The translations under genes were made by a program, and so were the position numbers. Shown piece after piece: positions 34,609 through 43,923 of a DNA stretch of 64,000 nt (positions are counted from its first letter, which is position 1; each line of letters opens with the position of its first letter). This DNA is from Falsiroseomonas tokyonensis (GTDB lineage: Bacteria; Pseudomonadota; Alphaproteobacteria; Acetobacterales; Acetobacteraceae): NCBI RefSeq assembly GCF_019024325.1, contig NZ_JAFNJS010000001.1:868001-932000 (forward strand). Reading direction: 5' to 3'. The notes under the pieces were generated by a model that was not told the DNA's origin, did no database searches, and was given only the letters and a program-made list of their open reading frames with translations.

Positions 34609-35661
34609 CTACCCCCGCGCCTCGCGCCACAGGCCCAGCTTCTGCTGCGCGGCGGCGTCGGAATAGCCGAAGAGCACCAGCTCGCTCTCGGCCGCGAGCG
34701 TCAACGCGGCCCAGGACGGCACTACCAGCAGGTCCCGCGGCGCCAGGGCGTAGTCGCGGCCGGCGACGGTGGCGGTGCCGGTGCCCTCCACCACCACCAG
34801 CACCATCGCATCCGTCGCCTGGCGGGGGCGCGTGGCAAAACCGGCGGGCAGCAGGCGGACATGGGCGGCGATGGTCGGCATCACCGGGCCGCCATCCGCC
34901 GGATTGATGAATTCCAGCGCATGGCCGAGATGCGGATCGGGGTCGCCGGCGCGCGCCATGGCGGCCAGGCTCTCGCGCCATTCCGCATAGGGATAGTGGA
35001 ACAGCGGCAGGTTCTTGGGCCGCCGCGCGCCCAAAGTGCCGCCATAGGGGCGCAGGTTGCGGCCGTAGCGGGCGGCGGTGTCGCCGGCCGGCGCCGTTTC
35101 GGCATGCGCCATCGCGCCATCCGGCAGGCGCTCTGCGAAGCTGGCGGCGAAGTGGCGGACGGTGGGGATGTCGAGGCCGTCCAGCCAGATCATCGGCGCA
35201 CCACTGGCATTGCCGTGGTCATGCCATTGCCAGTTCGGCGTCAGCACCAGGTCGAAGGGCCGCATCACGGCCTTTTCGCCATCCAGCGCGGTGAAGGCGC
35301 CATCGCCCTCCATCACGAAGCGCAGCGCGCATTGCGTGTGGCGATGGCAGGGCGCGACCTCGCCCGGCAGGATGAGCTGCAAGCCGGCATAGAGGCTGGT
35401 GGTGACGGAGGAGCTGCCGGGCAGCCCCGGATTTTCCAGGATCAGCACCCGGCGCTCGGCCTGTTCGGCGGTGATCAGGTCCCCGGCGCGCAGCAGATGG
35501 GCCCGCGCCGTGTCGTAGTGCCAAAGGTGGGGCTGGACGGGGGAGGCGGGGGTCGGCGTGACCAGCGCATGCAGCACTTCCCAGAGCGGGAAAAGGTGCT
35601 GCGGCGCCATCTCGGCATAGAGACCCTGCAACAGAGCCTTCGGGTCGTTGCTCCCGTCCAT
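34609..35661 (-). CDS. Gentisate 1,2-dioxygenase-like bicupin
   Basis: A 350-residue two-cupin protein. The first cupin has PCHRHTQCALRFVMEG (iron-ligand His pair, about 115-130) and a later His in NWQWHDHGN; the second, around residues 285-340, lacks an obvious His cluster, as in gentisate dioxygenases. These use Fe(II) to split gentisate (2,5-dihydroxybenzoate) to maleylpyruvate. ATG 35661 gives a family-like length. It lies immediately behind trpA on the same strand without other aromatic-catabolism genes, so the substrate (gentisate, salicylate or hydroxynaphthoate) is unproven. Confidence 0.82.
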   Translation of the reverse strand: MDGSNDPKALLQGLYAEMAPQHLFPLWEVLHALVTPTPASPVQPHLWHYDTARAHLLRAGDLITAEQAERRVLILENPGLPGSSSVTTSLYAGLQLILPGEVAPCHRHTQCALRFVMEGDGAFTALDGEKAVMRPFDLVLTPNWQWHDHGNASGAPMIWLDGLDIPTVRHFAASFAERLPDGAMAHAETAPAGDTAARYGRNLRPYGGTLGARRPKNLPLFHYPYAEWRESLAAMARAGDPDPHLGHALEFINPADGGPVMPTIAAHVRLLPAGFATRPRQATDAMVLVVVEGTGTATVAGRDYALAPRDLLVVPSWAALTLAAESELVLFGYSDAAAQQKLGLWREARG

Positions 35662-35677
35662 GGCCTTCCTCGCGCGC

Positions 35678-36496
35678 TTATCCCTTGCGCACAGCCTCCG
35701 CCAATTCCCGCACCCGGTCCAGCACCGCGGGCACGGTGGCCGGCGTGGCGCGGCCCTCCGCATCCAGGCTGGCCAGCATGCCGTCGATCAGCGCGGAGGC
35801 GACCACGGCGCCATCGGCGATGCGCGAGGCCTCGCCCGCCTGCTGCGGCGTGCGAACGCCGAAGCCAATGGCGATCGGCAGGTCGGTGTATTTCCGGATG
35901 CGCGGAATGGCCGCCGCCAGGTCATCCGTGCTGGCGCTGCGCGTGCCGGTGACGCCGGTGATGGCGACGTAATAGACGAAGCCCGTCGTGGCCGAGAGCA
36001 CCTTGGGCAGTCGATCCTCCCCGGTGGTCGGCGCCACCAGGCGGATCAGGTCGAGGCCGTTGGCGGTGGCATCGGGCGCGATCTCATCGGCTTCCTCGGG
36101 CGGCACATCCACCACGATCAGCCCATCGACGCCGGCCGCCGCCGCATCCGCGCAGAATTTGGCGACGCCATAGGACAGGATCGGGTTGAAGTAGCCCATC
36201 AGGATGATGGGCGTTGCCGCATCGCCCTGGCGGAACTCCCGCACCATGCCGAGCGCGCCGGCGACCGTGGCGCCGGCCTTCAGCCCGCGCTGCCCGGCCT
36301 TCTGCACGGTCGGACCATCCGCCATCGGATCGGTGAAGGGCACGCCGATCTCGATGAGGTCGGCACCCGCCGCCGGCATGCCGCGCAGGATCGCCATGGC
36401 GGTCTCGCGGTCCGGATCGAAAGCCTCCAGGAAGGGGATGAGCGCGCCGCGCCCCTCCGCCTTCAGCGCGGCGAACTTTTGGGCAATCCGGCTCAT
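35678..36496 (-). CDS. trpA: Tryptophan synthase alpha chain
   Basis: A 272-residue TIM-barrel protein: catalytic Glu in GADLIEIGVPFTDPMADGP (about 48-66), catalytic Asp region LIVVDVPPEEADE, and VAITGVTGTRS with GFGVRTPQQAG near the phosphate site. It cleaves indole-3-glycerol phosphate to indole, passed to TrpB. It starts 1 nt after the trpB stop, so the pair is coupled. In relatives accD follows trpA; here a gentisate dioxygenase does, and accD-folC lie about 20 kb away in opposite orientation. Confidence 0.97.
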   Translation of the reverse strand: MSRIAQKFAALKAEGRGALIPFLEAFDPDRETAMAILRGMPAAGADLIEIGVPFTDPMADGPTVQKAGQRGLKAGATVAGALGMVREFRQGDAATPIILMGYFNPILSYGVAKFCADAAAAGVDGLIVVDVPPEEADEIAPDATANGLDLIRLVAPTTGEDRLPKVLSATTGFVYYVAITGVTGTRSASTDDLAAAIPRIRKYTDLPIAIGFGVRTPQQAGEASRIADGAVVASALIDGMLASLDAEGRATPATVPAVLDRVRELAEAVRKG

Positions 36497-36497
36497 C

Positions 36498-37742
36498 TCA
36501 GATCTTCTCGCCCAGGTGCTTCGCCACGGTGAAAATGTCCTTGTCGCCACGGCCGCACAGATTCATCAGGATGATTTTGTCCGCCGGCATGGTGGGCGCC
36601 ATCTTCAGCACCTCGGCCAGCGCATGGGCGGGCTCCAGCGCCGGGATGATGCCCTCCAGCTTCGAGCAGAGCTGGAAGGCGGCCAGCGCCTCGTCGTCGG
36701 TCACGCCGGTGTATTGCACGCGGCCCAGCTCATGCAGCCAGGAATGCTCCGGACCGACGCCGGGATAGTCGAGGCCGGCGGAGATGGAATGCGCCTCCGT
36801 GATCTGGCCGTCGCCATCCTGCAGCAGATAGGTGCGGTTGCCATGCAGCACGCCCGGCCGGCCGCGCGACAGCGCTGCGGCATGTTCGCCCGAGTCCAGG
36901 CCACGCCCGGCGGCTTCGACGCCGATCATCGCCACATCGGCATCGTCCAGGAACGGGTAGAACAGCCCCATGGCGTTGGAGCCACCGCCGACGGCGGCGA
37001 CCAGCACATCCGGCAGGCGGCCTTCCGCTTCCTGCATCTGGGCCTTCGCCTCGATGCCGATCACGCTCTGAAAATCGCGGACCATGGCGGGATAGGGGTG
37101 TGGGCCGGCAACGGTGCCGATGCAGTAGTAGGTGTCGCGCACATTGGCGACCCAGTCGCGCAGCCCCTCATTCATGGCATCCTTCAGCGTCGCGGCGCCG
37201 GAGGTCACGGGCACCACCTGGGCGCCGAGCAGCTTCATGCGGAAGACATTGGGCTGCTGCCGCTCCACATCGGTCGCGCCCATATAGACCACGCAGGGCA
37301 GGTCCATCAGCGCGCAGGCGGTGGCGGTGGCCACGCCATGCTGGCCGGCGCCGGTTTCCGCGATGATCCGCGTCTTGCCCATCTTCTTGGCCAGCAGGAT
37401 CTGGCCGAGCACCGCGTTGATCTTGTGCGCGCCGGTGTGGTTCAGCTCGTCCCGCTTGAAATAGACCTTGGCGCCCATGCCGGGGGCGGCGTCCTTGCGC
37501 AGATGCGCGGTCAGCCGCTCGGCGAACCACAGCGGGCTGGGGCGGCCGACGTAATGGGTCAGCAGGCGGCGCCATTCGTCCTGGAAGGCCTGGTCGGTCT
37601 TGCTGGCCTCATAGGCGGCCTCGACCTCCAGGATCAGCGGCATCAGCGTCTCGGCGACGAAGCGGCCGCCGAAGGGGCCGAAGCGGCCGCGGGCATCGGG
37701 GCCCTGGCGGAAGGAATTCGGAATCGGCTTGTTCACGGGCAT
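36498..37742 (-). CDS. trpB: Tryptophan synthase beta chain
   Basis: A 414-residue PLP enzyme: [15 protein letters not shown] near the start, the Lys of [15 protein letters not shown] (about 88-102) forming the Schiff base, [10 protein letters not shown], and the phosphate-binding GGGSNAMG. It joins indole with serine to make tryptophan as an alpha2-beta2 complex. ATG 37742 has CCAGGA upstream; an alternative ATG at 37760 would add six residues. About 160 nt separate it from the GNAT gene upstream, with a C/G-rich hairpin near 37761-37785 that could be part of a leader, so trpBA may have its own promoter. Confidence 0.97.
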   Translation of the reverse strand: MPVNKPIPNSFRQGPDARGRFGPFGGRFVAETLMPLILEVEAAYEASKTDQAFQDEWRRLLTHYVGRPSPLWFAERLTAHLRKDAAPGMGAKVYFKRDELNHTGAHKINAVLGQILLAKKMGKTRIIAETGAGQHGVATATACALMDLPCVVYMGATDVERQQPNVFRMKLLGAQVVPVTSGAATLKDAMNEGLRDWVANVRDTYYCIGTVAGPHPYPAMVRDFQSVIGIEAKAQMQEAEGRLPDVLVAAVGGGSNAMGLFYPFLDDADVAMIGVEAAGRGLDSGEHAAALSRGRPGVLHGNRTYLLQDGDGQITEAHSISAGLDYPGVGPEHSWLHELGRVQYTGVTDDEALAAFQLCSKLEGIIPALEPAHALAEVLKMAPTMPADKIILMNLCGRGDKDIFTVAKHLGEKI

Positions 37743-37901
37743 TGTCCTGGACGTGGGCATGGTCAACCCCCACGGGGGTGGGACCATGGCTGGACCCTGG
37801 TCGGCCCGAAGATACGGGGCCGGGCACGATCTAGAGCCTTTTCGGGCGCGGCGAAATCACCTGCCGGGCGACAAACGCGCCGAAAGCCGAAACCGTGCGC
37901 C

Positions 37902-38447
37902 TCAGGCCGGCAAAAGGCGCAGATCGGGCCAGACCCAGGCGGTCTCGGCCAGGGCGATGGTGCCGTGGAAACCGATGCGACTGGTGCCGGGGGTGGCGCC
38001 CGTGGCGGCGTAGAAGCCGGCCGCGCGCCTATTGGCATCCAGCGCCCAGGCCGCCGCATCGGCATGGCCGGCCGCCAGCAGCACCCGCGCCCCCGCCGCC
38101 AGCAGGGCCCGCCCGAGCCCCCGCCCCTGCGCCGCGCGTAGCAGATAGAGGCCCGAGACCTCGCCGGAGGTGCCGAGCGCTGCCTCCCGCGCCCCGCAGA
38201 CCGAGACGAAGCCCAGGATGCGTTTTTCCAAGTCCTCCGCCACCAGCGTGCCGCCGGGCAGCAGCGGCTGCGCGAGGTTGCGCGCCCAGGCGGCGCGGCG
38301 GCGGGCGGGGTCGGTCATTTCCGCGAGCAGCTTTTCAGGCACCAGGCCCGGATAGGTCTCGGCCCAGGACCGCGCATGCATCTCGCCCAGCGCCGGCGCA
38401 TCCGCGGACAGGGCGGGCCTGATCAGCCCGCCGCCGGCGGCGGACAT
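37902..38447 (-). CDS. GNAT acetyltransferase lodged in the trp operon
   Basis: A 181-residue GCN5-type acetyltransferase. The acetyl-CoA site is LYLLRAAQGRGLGRALLAAG (about 102-121, Q-G-x-G-L-G pattern), followed by WALDANRRAAGFYAATGA, the usual C-terminal pair of helices. It starts at TGATG on the trpF stop, so it is translated with trpF, and lies between trpF and trpB, where most relatives have no gene. It could acetylate an amino acid or antibiotic, or be a simple passenger. Substrate unknown. Confidence 0.88.
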   Translation of the reverse strand: MSAAGGGLIRPALSADAPALGEMHARSWAETYPGLVPEKLLAEMTDPARRRAAWARNLAQPLLPGGTLVAEDLEKRILGFVSVCGAREAALGTSGEVSGLYLLRAAQGRGLGRALLAAGARVLLAAGHADAAAWALDANRRAAGFYAATGATPGTSRIGFHGTIALAETAWVWPDLRLLPA

Positions 38448-39082
38448 CACGCGGCTTGCGCGGCCGCCACGAAGGCCGCGATGCGCGCCGGATCCTTGAC
38501 CCCGCGCGAGGCCTCGACCCCCGAAGACACATCCACCCCCGGCGCGCCGCTGGCCGCGATGGCCTGCGCCACATTGGCCGGCGTCAGCCCGCCCGCCAGC
38601 AGCCAGGGGCGCGACATGGTCCGCCCCGCGGTCAGCGTCCAGTCGAAGGGCGCCGCATTGCCGCCCGGCAGGGGCGCCCCCGGCGGGGCCTTGGCATCCA
38701 GCAGGAACCAGTCGACCACGGGCGCATAATCCGCCAGCGCATCCAGGTCCGAAGCCTGGGCGATGCCCAGCGCCTTCATCACCGGCCGCCCGAAAGCCTG
38801 GCGGATCTCGGCGCAGCGGGCGGGGGTCTCCTCGCCATGCAGCTGGATCATGTCGAGCGGCAGGGCGGCCAGCACCTCGGCCAGCAGCGCATCGGTTGGG
38901 TCCACGAACAGCCCGACCCGCCGCGGCCCGCCCGGCACCGCGGCCGAAATCGCCGCGGCGCGCGCCGGGGTTACCGCGCGCGGCGAGGGTGGAAAGAAGA
39001 CGAAGCCGCAGAAATCGGCGCCGGCCTCCCGCGTCGCGCGCAGCCCGGCCTCGTCCGAAATGCCGCAGATCTTGGTCTGCAT
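38447..39082 (-). CDS. trpF: Phosphoribosylanthranilate isomerase
   Basis: A 211-residue TIM-barrel protein: KICGISDEAGL near the N-terminus holds the catalytic Cys, FVFFPPSPRAV follows, and VDWFLLDAKA with LAGGLTPANV forms the phosphate-binding side including the catalytic Asp. It isomerises phosphoribosylanthranilate in tryptophan synthesis. It overlaps pyrF by one base (TGATG) upstream and the GNAT gene downstream, so pyrF-trpF-GNAT form a coupled run. Confidence 0.96.
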   Translation of the reverse strand: MQTKICGISDEAGLRATREAGADFCGFVFFPPSPRAVTPARAAAISAAVPGGPRRVGLFVDPTDALLAEVLAALPLDMIQLHGEETPARCAEIRQAFGRPVMKALGIAQASDLDALADYAPVVDWFLLDAKAPPGAPLPGGNAAPFDWTLTAGRTMSRPWLLAGGLTPANVAQAIAASGAPGVDVSSGVEASRGVKDPARIAAFVAAAQAA

Positions 39083-39777
39083 CAGCCGAGCGCGGCCGCG
39101 ATGGCCGCGGCCGCGGCGGCGGGATCGGTGGCGCGGGTGATGGGGCGGCCGACCACGATCCAGTCGGCGCCATCCTTCGCCACCTGTTCCGGCGTTGCCG
39201 TGCGGGCCTGGTCATCCGCCGCGCTGCCGGCCGGGCGCACGCCGGGCACCACCAGCACCGGCAGCTCGCCCAGCGCGTCGCGGATCGGCGCGACCTCCCG
39301 CGGGGAGCACACCAGCCCATCGGCGCCCGCGGCCATGGCCAGGCGCGACAGGCGCAGCACCTGCTGCACCGGCCCGCCGGAGACGCCGATCTCCGCCAGG
39401 GTCGCGGCATCCAGGCTGGTCAGCACCGTCACCGCCAGGATGCGCGGCCGGGCGGCGCCCCCCGCGGCCTCCGCCGCGCGCCGCGCGGCCTCCACCATGG
39501 CCGGGCCGCCGGCGGCATGGATGGTGATCCAGGCCGGGCCGAGCGGGGCCAGCGAGCGGATGGCGCCGGCCACCGTATTCGGGATGTCGTGCAGCTTCAC
39601 GTCCAGGAAGACCGGCCGATGCGCCGCGATTCGCCGCACCGCCAATCCGCCCTCGGCCGAAAACAGCTCCAGCCCCACCTTCAGCAGCCCGGCATGCGGC
39701 GCCACGGCGGCCGCCCAGGCCTCGGCCGTGGCGAGGTCCGGCGCATCGAGCGCCACGCAGAGGCCGCAGCGGCGCAT
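39082..39777 (-). CDS. pyrF: Orotidine 5'-phosphate decarboxylase
   Basis: A 231-residue TIM-barrel enzyme: [17 protein letters not shown] at the start, the catalytic Lys-Asp cluster [14 protein letters not shown] (about 55-68), and the phosphate site VVPGVRPAG near 180. It decarboxylates OMP to UMP in pyrimidine synthesis. It sits 2 nt downstream of the lapA-like gene and overlaps trpF. The pyrF-trpF-trpB-trpA order behind ihfB is standard for alphaproteobacteria. Confidence 0.96.
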   Translation of the reverse strand: MRRCGLCVALDAPDLATAEAWAAAVAPHAGLLKVGLELFSAEGGLAVRRIAAHRPVFLDVKLHDIPNTVAGAIRSLAPLGPAWITIHAAGGPAMVEAARRAAEAAGGAARPRILAVTVLTSLDAATLAEIGVSGGPVQQVLRLSRLAMAAGADGLVCSPREVAPIRDALGELPVLVVPGVRPAGSAADDQARTATPEQVAKDGADWIVVGRPITRATDPAAAAAAIAAALG

Positions 39778-39779
39778 GG

Positions 39780-40112
39780 TCAGCGCGCCGCCGGCAGGGT
39801 CAGCTGCATCGGCGCCGGGGCGCCCTCATGCTGCGCCTGGGCCTGCCTGGCCTTCATCACGGCCAGCTCGGCCTCCAGCAGCTTGGCGGCGGACTCCATC
39901 TCCCGCGCCCGGCGGCGGGCGGGAAGGCCGGCGGCCCAGGCGAGGGTGGCGCCCAGCAGGAAGCCGATGCCCGAGAGCAGCAGCACCCCGACGCCGACCG
40001 GCGTCGCCCAGGCCAGGTCGAAGGGCCACAGCCGCAGCTGGACCTCCTGCATATTGGACAGCGCGAACAGCGCGAGGAGGATGAGCAGCGGCAGGAACAA
40101 CAGCCAGCGCAT
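39780..40112 (-). CDS. LapA-domain inner-membrane protein
   Basis: A 110-residue protein with two hydrophobic helices (about 2-20 and 37-62) and a helical cytosolic tail with a coiled-coil look ([20 protein letters not shown]). [17 protein letters not shown] between the helices is typical of LapA-domain (LPS assembly protein A-like) proteins, which help coordinate LPS supply in the inner membrane. It is conserved between ihfB and pyrF in alphaproteobacteria. The C-terminus here is short and Pro/Ala-rich. Confidence 0.88.
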   Translation of the reverse strand: MRWLLFLPLLILLALFALSNMQEVQLRLWPFDLAWATPVGVGVLLLSGIGFLLGATLAWAAGLPARRRAREMESAAKLLEAELAVMKARQAQAQHEGAPAPMQLTLPAAR

Positions 40113-40205
40113 GGGGGGCCTCTCCGATCGTCGCGGCCTGTCCTACCCGGCTCGGCGCGGTTACGGAAGCTTCGGCCTGCGCACGACCGTTTGTGCCCTG
40201 GCGGT

Positions 40206-40541
40206 TCAGGCCTTCGCGGCGGCCGCCGCGGCGCGCGGCCGGCGCGGCGGGTCCTGCAGCGGGCCGCCATTCACGCGTTCCCGCAATTCCTTGCCCGGCT
40301 TGAAATAGGGCACCGCCTTTCCGTCCACCGCGACGGCCGTGCCGGTGCGGGGGTTGCGCCCGGTGCGCGGGTCCCGCCGCTTGGTGGAGAAGGCGCCGAA
40401 GCCGCGCAGCTCCACCCGGTCGCCGCGCGCGAGCGCGCCGATGATCTCGTCGAAGATGGTGGTCACGATCAGTTCGACATCCGGCTGCCGCAGATGCGGG
40501 TTGGCCGCAGCGAGCTGCGCGATGAGTTCCGACCTGGTCAT
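40206..40541 (-). CDS. ihfB: Integration host factor subunit beta
   Basis: A 111-residue DNA-bending protein of the HU/IHF family. [23 protein letters not shown] is the IHF-beta start, [22 protein letters not shown] (around 45-66) is the beta-arm signature that intercalates in DNA, and [15 protein letters not shown] the C-terminal helix. With IhfA it bends DNA for transcription, replication and recombination. ATG 40541 is chosen over a longer in-frame start at 40613. The Ala/Arg-rich tail (about 95-111) is longer than in E. coli. Confidence 0.95.
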   Translation of the reverse strand: MTRSELIAQLAAANPHLRQPDVELIVTTIFDEIIGALARGDRVELRGFGAFSTKRRDPRTGRNPRTGTAVAVDGKAVPYFKPGKELRERVNGGPLQDPPRRPRAAAAAAKA

Positions 40542-40594
40542 CTTGGTCCTCGGCGCACCGCCCTCCGGGCGCGCCTGGCCCGGAAGTTTTGGTT

Positions 40595-41515
40595 CTACAG
40601 TGAAGGCTGCCAAAGCGCGCGCACGCGGTCAACGCCAACCCATTCATTCGCAATGGTTTTCGTGAAGAATCCGAGTGCCGCGCCAAAAGTCCGTTCCGCG
40701 AGCCCACGAATCTCGACATCGCGCGCGGGCAGGTTCTCGGGCACCCCCCGGGTCTCGGCCAGCCAGGTCCGCGCCTCGGCCTCCCCGCCGATCGCGTCCA
40801 CCAGGCCGAGCTCCAGCGCCTGGCGGCCCGTGAAGACGCGGCCATCCGCCAGGTCCTGCACCCGCGCCGGCTCCATCCGGCGGCCGGCGGCGACCATGGC
40901 GACGAATTGCGCGTGCAGGTCCTGCACCACGCGGGCCAGTTCGGCGCGGCCTTCCTCGGTCAGCGGGCGGAGGGGGCTGGGCTGGTCCTTGAAGCGGCCG
41001 CTGGCCACCGTCTCCGGCGTCACGCCGATCCAGGCCAGCAGGCCGGATGCATCGAAGCTCTGCAGGATCACGCCGATGGAGCCGGTGACGGTGGAGTGCC
41101 GCGCAAAGATCCGCTGGGCCGGCAGCGCCACCATATAGCCGGCCGAGGCCGCGGTGCCGCCCATCACCGCCACCACCGGCTTGGCTTCCGCCATGCGGGT
41201 CAGCGCGGCGTGGAGGGATTCGCCGCCGGCCACGCTGCCGCCGGGGCTGTCGATGGCCACCAGCACGGCGCGCACGGAGGCGTCCTCGCGCAGCCGGTCC
41301 AGCTCCTCCAGCAGCTTGCGGTCGTCGCCGATGAAGCCCTCGACATTCAGCCGGGCGACATGCTCCCGCCCCGGCAGCAGGCCGGCGCCGCGGTCATCGG
41401 CCAGCGTCAGGGCCAGCACCACGCCGGCCACCGCCAGCACGGCGGCGGCGCGCCACAGGGAAAGCCGGCGCTTCAGGCGGCGGCGGTCGAGCAGGAGGTC
41501 GGCATCAAGGGGCAT
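40595..41515 (-). CDS. sppA: Signal peptide peptidase SppA, short form (S49)
   Basis: A 306-residue membrane-anchored protease: one N-terminal helix (about 24-44), [13 protein letters not shown] near 93-105, nucleophile Ser in [12 protein letters not shown] near 125, and the general-base Lys in [13 protein letters not shown] near 180. It degrades cleaved signal peptides in the inner membrane. It lies between the ydcF-like gene and ihfB in the rpsA-ihfB region, as in many alphaproteobacteria. The ATG at 41515 precedes [17 protein letters not shown]; a longer upstream reading would run through the terminator at 41621-41642. Confidence 0.92.
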   Translation of the reverse strand: MPLDADLLLDRRRLKRRLSLWRAAAVLAVAGVVLALTLADDRGAGLLPGREHVARLNVEGFIGDDRKLLEELDRLREDASVRAVLVAIDSPGGSVAGGESLHAALTRMAEAKPVVAVMGGTAASAGYMVALPAQRIFARHSTVTGSIGVILQSFDASGLLAWIGVTPETVASGRFKDQPSPLRPLTEEGRAELARVVQDLHAQFVAMVAAGRRMEPARVQDLADGRVFTGRQALELGLVDAIGGEAEARTWLAETRGVPENLPARDVEIRGLAERTFGAALGFFTKTIANEWVGVDRVRALWQPSL

Positions 41516-41620
41516 GGTGCGATCACTTGGTAAGGCGCCTGGCGGGAGGCCAGGGGCGTTTGTGGCCAATTGGCGCCGGCTGCCGAGCCAGCCCCCATTG
41601 CCAAAAATAGATGAGGGGTT

Positions 41621-41642
41621 CGGGGAGAATACCTTCTCCCCG
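41621..41642 (-). terminator. Intrinsic terminator after the rpsA-ydcF unit
   Basis: A perfect 9 bp stem (41621-41629 with 41634-41642, loop TACC in plus-strand reading) lies 3 nt beyond the stop of the minus-strand ydcF-like gene, and a T run (TATTTTTGG on that strand) follows about 14 bases later. It separates rpsA-ydcF from sppA. Confidence 0.6.
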
Positions 41643-41645
41643 ACC

Positions 41646-42206
41646 TTACGCGAATTCCGCGATGAACCCGGCCGCCAGATAGGCCGGCACCTTCGCAACC
41701 TCCCCCAGCACCCGCGCCCGGGCCTCCGGGTGCAGGTGCCAGCTGCCGCGCCGGACCGGCCCGTATTCCACCGGCAGGCAGCGCTTTTCCGGCCCGGGCC
41801 AGTGCCGGTGCAGCGTCATGGCGTAGCGACGCCCGGTGCAGAACAGCCCGACGCAGATCACCCTTTTCGAGTCGAGCAGCCCGGCCGCGGCCAGGATGGG
41901 CAGGGAGAGGGTGACGTTCTCGCCCGTATGGGTCGCCGCGCGTTCCAGCAGCAATGCTTCACGTGGAACACCGCGGGCGCGGATCGCCGCGCCGATCGCC
42001 TCCGCCTCCGTCCCCGGCCCGCCCGGCGTGGCGCCGCCGGAGACGAGGAGGCGGGGCACCAGCCCCTCCAGAAACAGCGAAGCGGCCGCCGCCGCCATCT
42101 CCGCCACCGCGATGCGGTTGCCGAAGACGAAGGCCAGGTCGGCCGCTTCACGCGGATGATGCAGGCAGTGGTCGCGCTCGATCCCGGCGGGATCGAGCGC
42201 GCTCAA
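41646..42206 (-). CDS. YdcF-family (DUF218) protein
   Basis: A protein of about 186 residues: FVFGNRIAVAEMAAAAASL, VPRLLVSGGATPG and ERAATHTGENVTLSLPILA match the DUF218/YdcF fold, with GGA and the S/T-x-EN/Q pattern around the putative ligand site. YdcF binds S-adenosylmethionine in vitro; its relatives affect envelope polysaccharide. The start is taken as TTG at 42206, eight bases after the rpsA stop, because GGAG lies ten bases before it and no in-frame ATG occurs near; this is an inference. A second DUF218 protein is at 46673-47185. Confidence 0.75.
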   Translation of the reverse strand: MSALDPAGIERDHCLHHPREAADLAFVFGNRIAVAEMAAAAASLFLEGLVPRLLVSGGATPGGPGTEAEAIGAAIRARGVPREALLLERAATHTGENVTLSLPILAAAGLLDSKRVICVGLFCTGRRYAMTLHRHWPGPEKRCLPVEYGPVRRGSWHLHPEARARVLGEVAKVPAYLAAGFIAEFA

Positions 42207-42213
42207 GGCTGGA

Positions 42214-43923
42214 TTACTCCTCGCCGCCCTGGTTCCGGCGACGGATCGCAGCCCCCAGGATGTCGCCGAGCGAGGCGCCGCTGTCGGTGGTGCCGTATTC
42301 ACGGACCGCCTCGCGCTCCTCCTCCACTTCCTTGCCCTTGATGGTCAGGGCCAGGCGGCGGCCGGCGCGGTCAACGGCGGTGATCTTCGCATCGACCTTC
42401 TCGCCCACGGCGAAGCGGTCGGGGCGCTGGTCGCCACGGTCGCGGGCCAGCTCGGCGCGGCGGATGAAGCCGATGAGGACCTCGTCGACCTTCACCTCGA
42501 TGCCGTTCGGCTCGATCTTCGTCACGGTGCAGGTGACGACATCGCCCTTCTTGATCCGGTCCAGCACTTCGGCGGCCGGGTCGGCCTCAAGCTGCTTGAT
42601 GCCGAGGGAGATGCGCTCCTTCTCCACATCGACGTCGAGCACCTTGGCCTTGACGGTCGAGCCCTTCTCGAAGTTGGCCATCGCCTGCTCGCCCGGGAGA
42701 TCCCAGGAGAGGTCGGACATATGGACCATGCCGTCGAGATCCGGGCCCAGGCCGATGAACAGGCCGAACTCGGTGATGTTGCGGATCTCGCCCTCGATGA
42801 CCGTGCCGGGCGGGTTGGCCTCGGCGAACAGCTCCCAGGGATTGCCCTGCGCCTGCTTCAGGCCCAGCGAGATGCGGCGCTTCGGACCGTCCACGTCCAG
42901 GATCATCACGTCCACTTCCTGCGAAGTGGCGACGATCTTGCCCGGATGGACGTTCTTCTTCGTCCAGGACATCTCGCTGACGTGCACGAGGCCCTCGACG
43001 CCCGGCTCCAGCTCCACGAAGGCGCCGTAGTCGGTGATGTTCGTCACGCGGCCGCTGAACTTGCCACCCACCGGGTACTTGATGGCGACGCCTTCCCAGG
43101 GGTCGGACATCAGCTGCTTCATGCCAAGGCTGATGCGCTGCGTCTCCGGGTTGAAGCGGATGACCTGCACCTTGACCTGCTGGCCGATGGTCAGCGCCTC
43201 GCTGGGGTGGTTGATGCGGCGCCAGGCGATGTCGGTGACATGCAGCAGGCCGTCCACGCCGCCCAGGTCCACGAAGGCGCCGTAGTCGGTGATGTTCTTG
43301 ACGACGCCGTCGAGAACCATGCCTTCCTTCAGGCCCTGGATGAGCTCGGAACGCTGCTCGGCCCGGGTCTCCTCGAGGACGGCGCGGCGAGAGACAACAA
43401 TGTTGCCGCGGGCGCGGTCCATCTTGAGGATCTGGAAGGGCTGCGGGCTGCCCATCAGCGGGGTCACGTCGCGGACGGGGCGGATGTCCACCTGGCTGCC
43501 CGGCAGGAAGGCCACGGCGCCGCCGAGGTCGACGGTGAAGCCACCCTTCACGCGGCCGAAGATCACGCCGTTCACGCGCTGCTGCGCCGTGAAGGACTTC
43601 TCCAGGTTGGTCCAGGCTTCCTCGCGGCGGGCCTTCTCACGCGACAGGATGATCGCGCCGTCGCGATCCTCGTAGCGCTCGACGAAGAGCTCGATGACGT
43701 CGCCGACCTTGATCTCGGGCTTCTGGCCCTGCGGGGCGAATTCCTTGAGGGGGACGCGGCCCTCGGACTTCAGGCCGACATCGACCACGGCGAAGTCGTC
43801 ATCGATGCGGATGACCTTGCCGGAGATGACGGAGCCGTGGAAGGACGTGTTCTCACCCAGCGTGGCGTCGAGCAGGGCGGCAAAATCTTCGCCAGGATCA
43901 GCGAAGGCGGTGGCGGTTGCCAT
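42214..43923 (-). CDS. rpsA: 30S ribosomal protein S1
   Basis: A 569-residue protein with six S1 RNA-binding repeats (approximately 30-95, 113-178, 199-267, 284-354, 371-441 and 458-525); repeats 3-5 carry the strong motif NITDYGAFVDLGG-x-DGL. S1 helps mRNAs bind the 30S subunit. The ATG at 43923 lacks a clear ribosome-binding site and lies about 22 bases after a palindromic hairpin, consistent with S1 repressing its own translation as in E. coli. cmk and the aroA-like gene lie upstream on the same strand, as is usual. Confidence 0.97.
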   Translation of the reverse strand: MATATAFADPGEDFAALLDATLGENTSFHGSVISGKVIRIDDDFAVVDVGLKSEGRVPLKEFAPQGQKPEIKVGDVIELFVERYEDRDGAIILSREKARREEAWTNLEKSFTAQQRVNGVIFGRVKGGFTVDLGGAVAFLPGSQVDIRPVRDVTPLMGSPQPFQILKMDRARGNIVVSRRAVLEETRAEQRSELIQGLKEGMVLDGVVKNITDYGAFVDLGGVDGLLHVTDIAWRRINHPSEALTIGQQVKVQVIRFNPETQRISLGMKQLMSDPWEGVAIKYPVGGKFSGRVTNITDYGAFVELEPGVEGLVHVSEMSWTKKNVHPGKIVATSQEVDVMILDVDGPKRRISLGLKQAQGNPWELFAEANPPGTVIEGEIRNITEFGLFIGLGPDLDGMVHMSDLSWDLPGEQAMANFEKGSTVKAKVLDVDVEKERISLGIKQLEADPAAEVLDRIKKGDVVTCTVTKIEPNGIEVKVDEVLIGFIRRAELARDRGDQRPDRFAVGEKVDAKITAVDRAGRRLALTIKGKEVEEEREAVREYGTTDSGASLGDILGAAIRRRNQGGEE

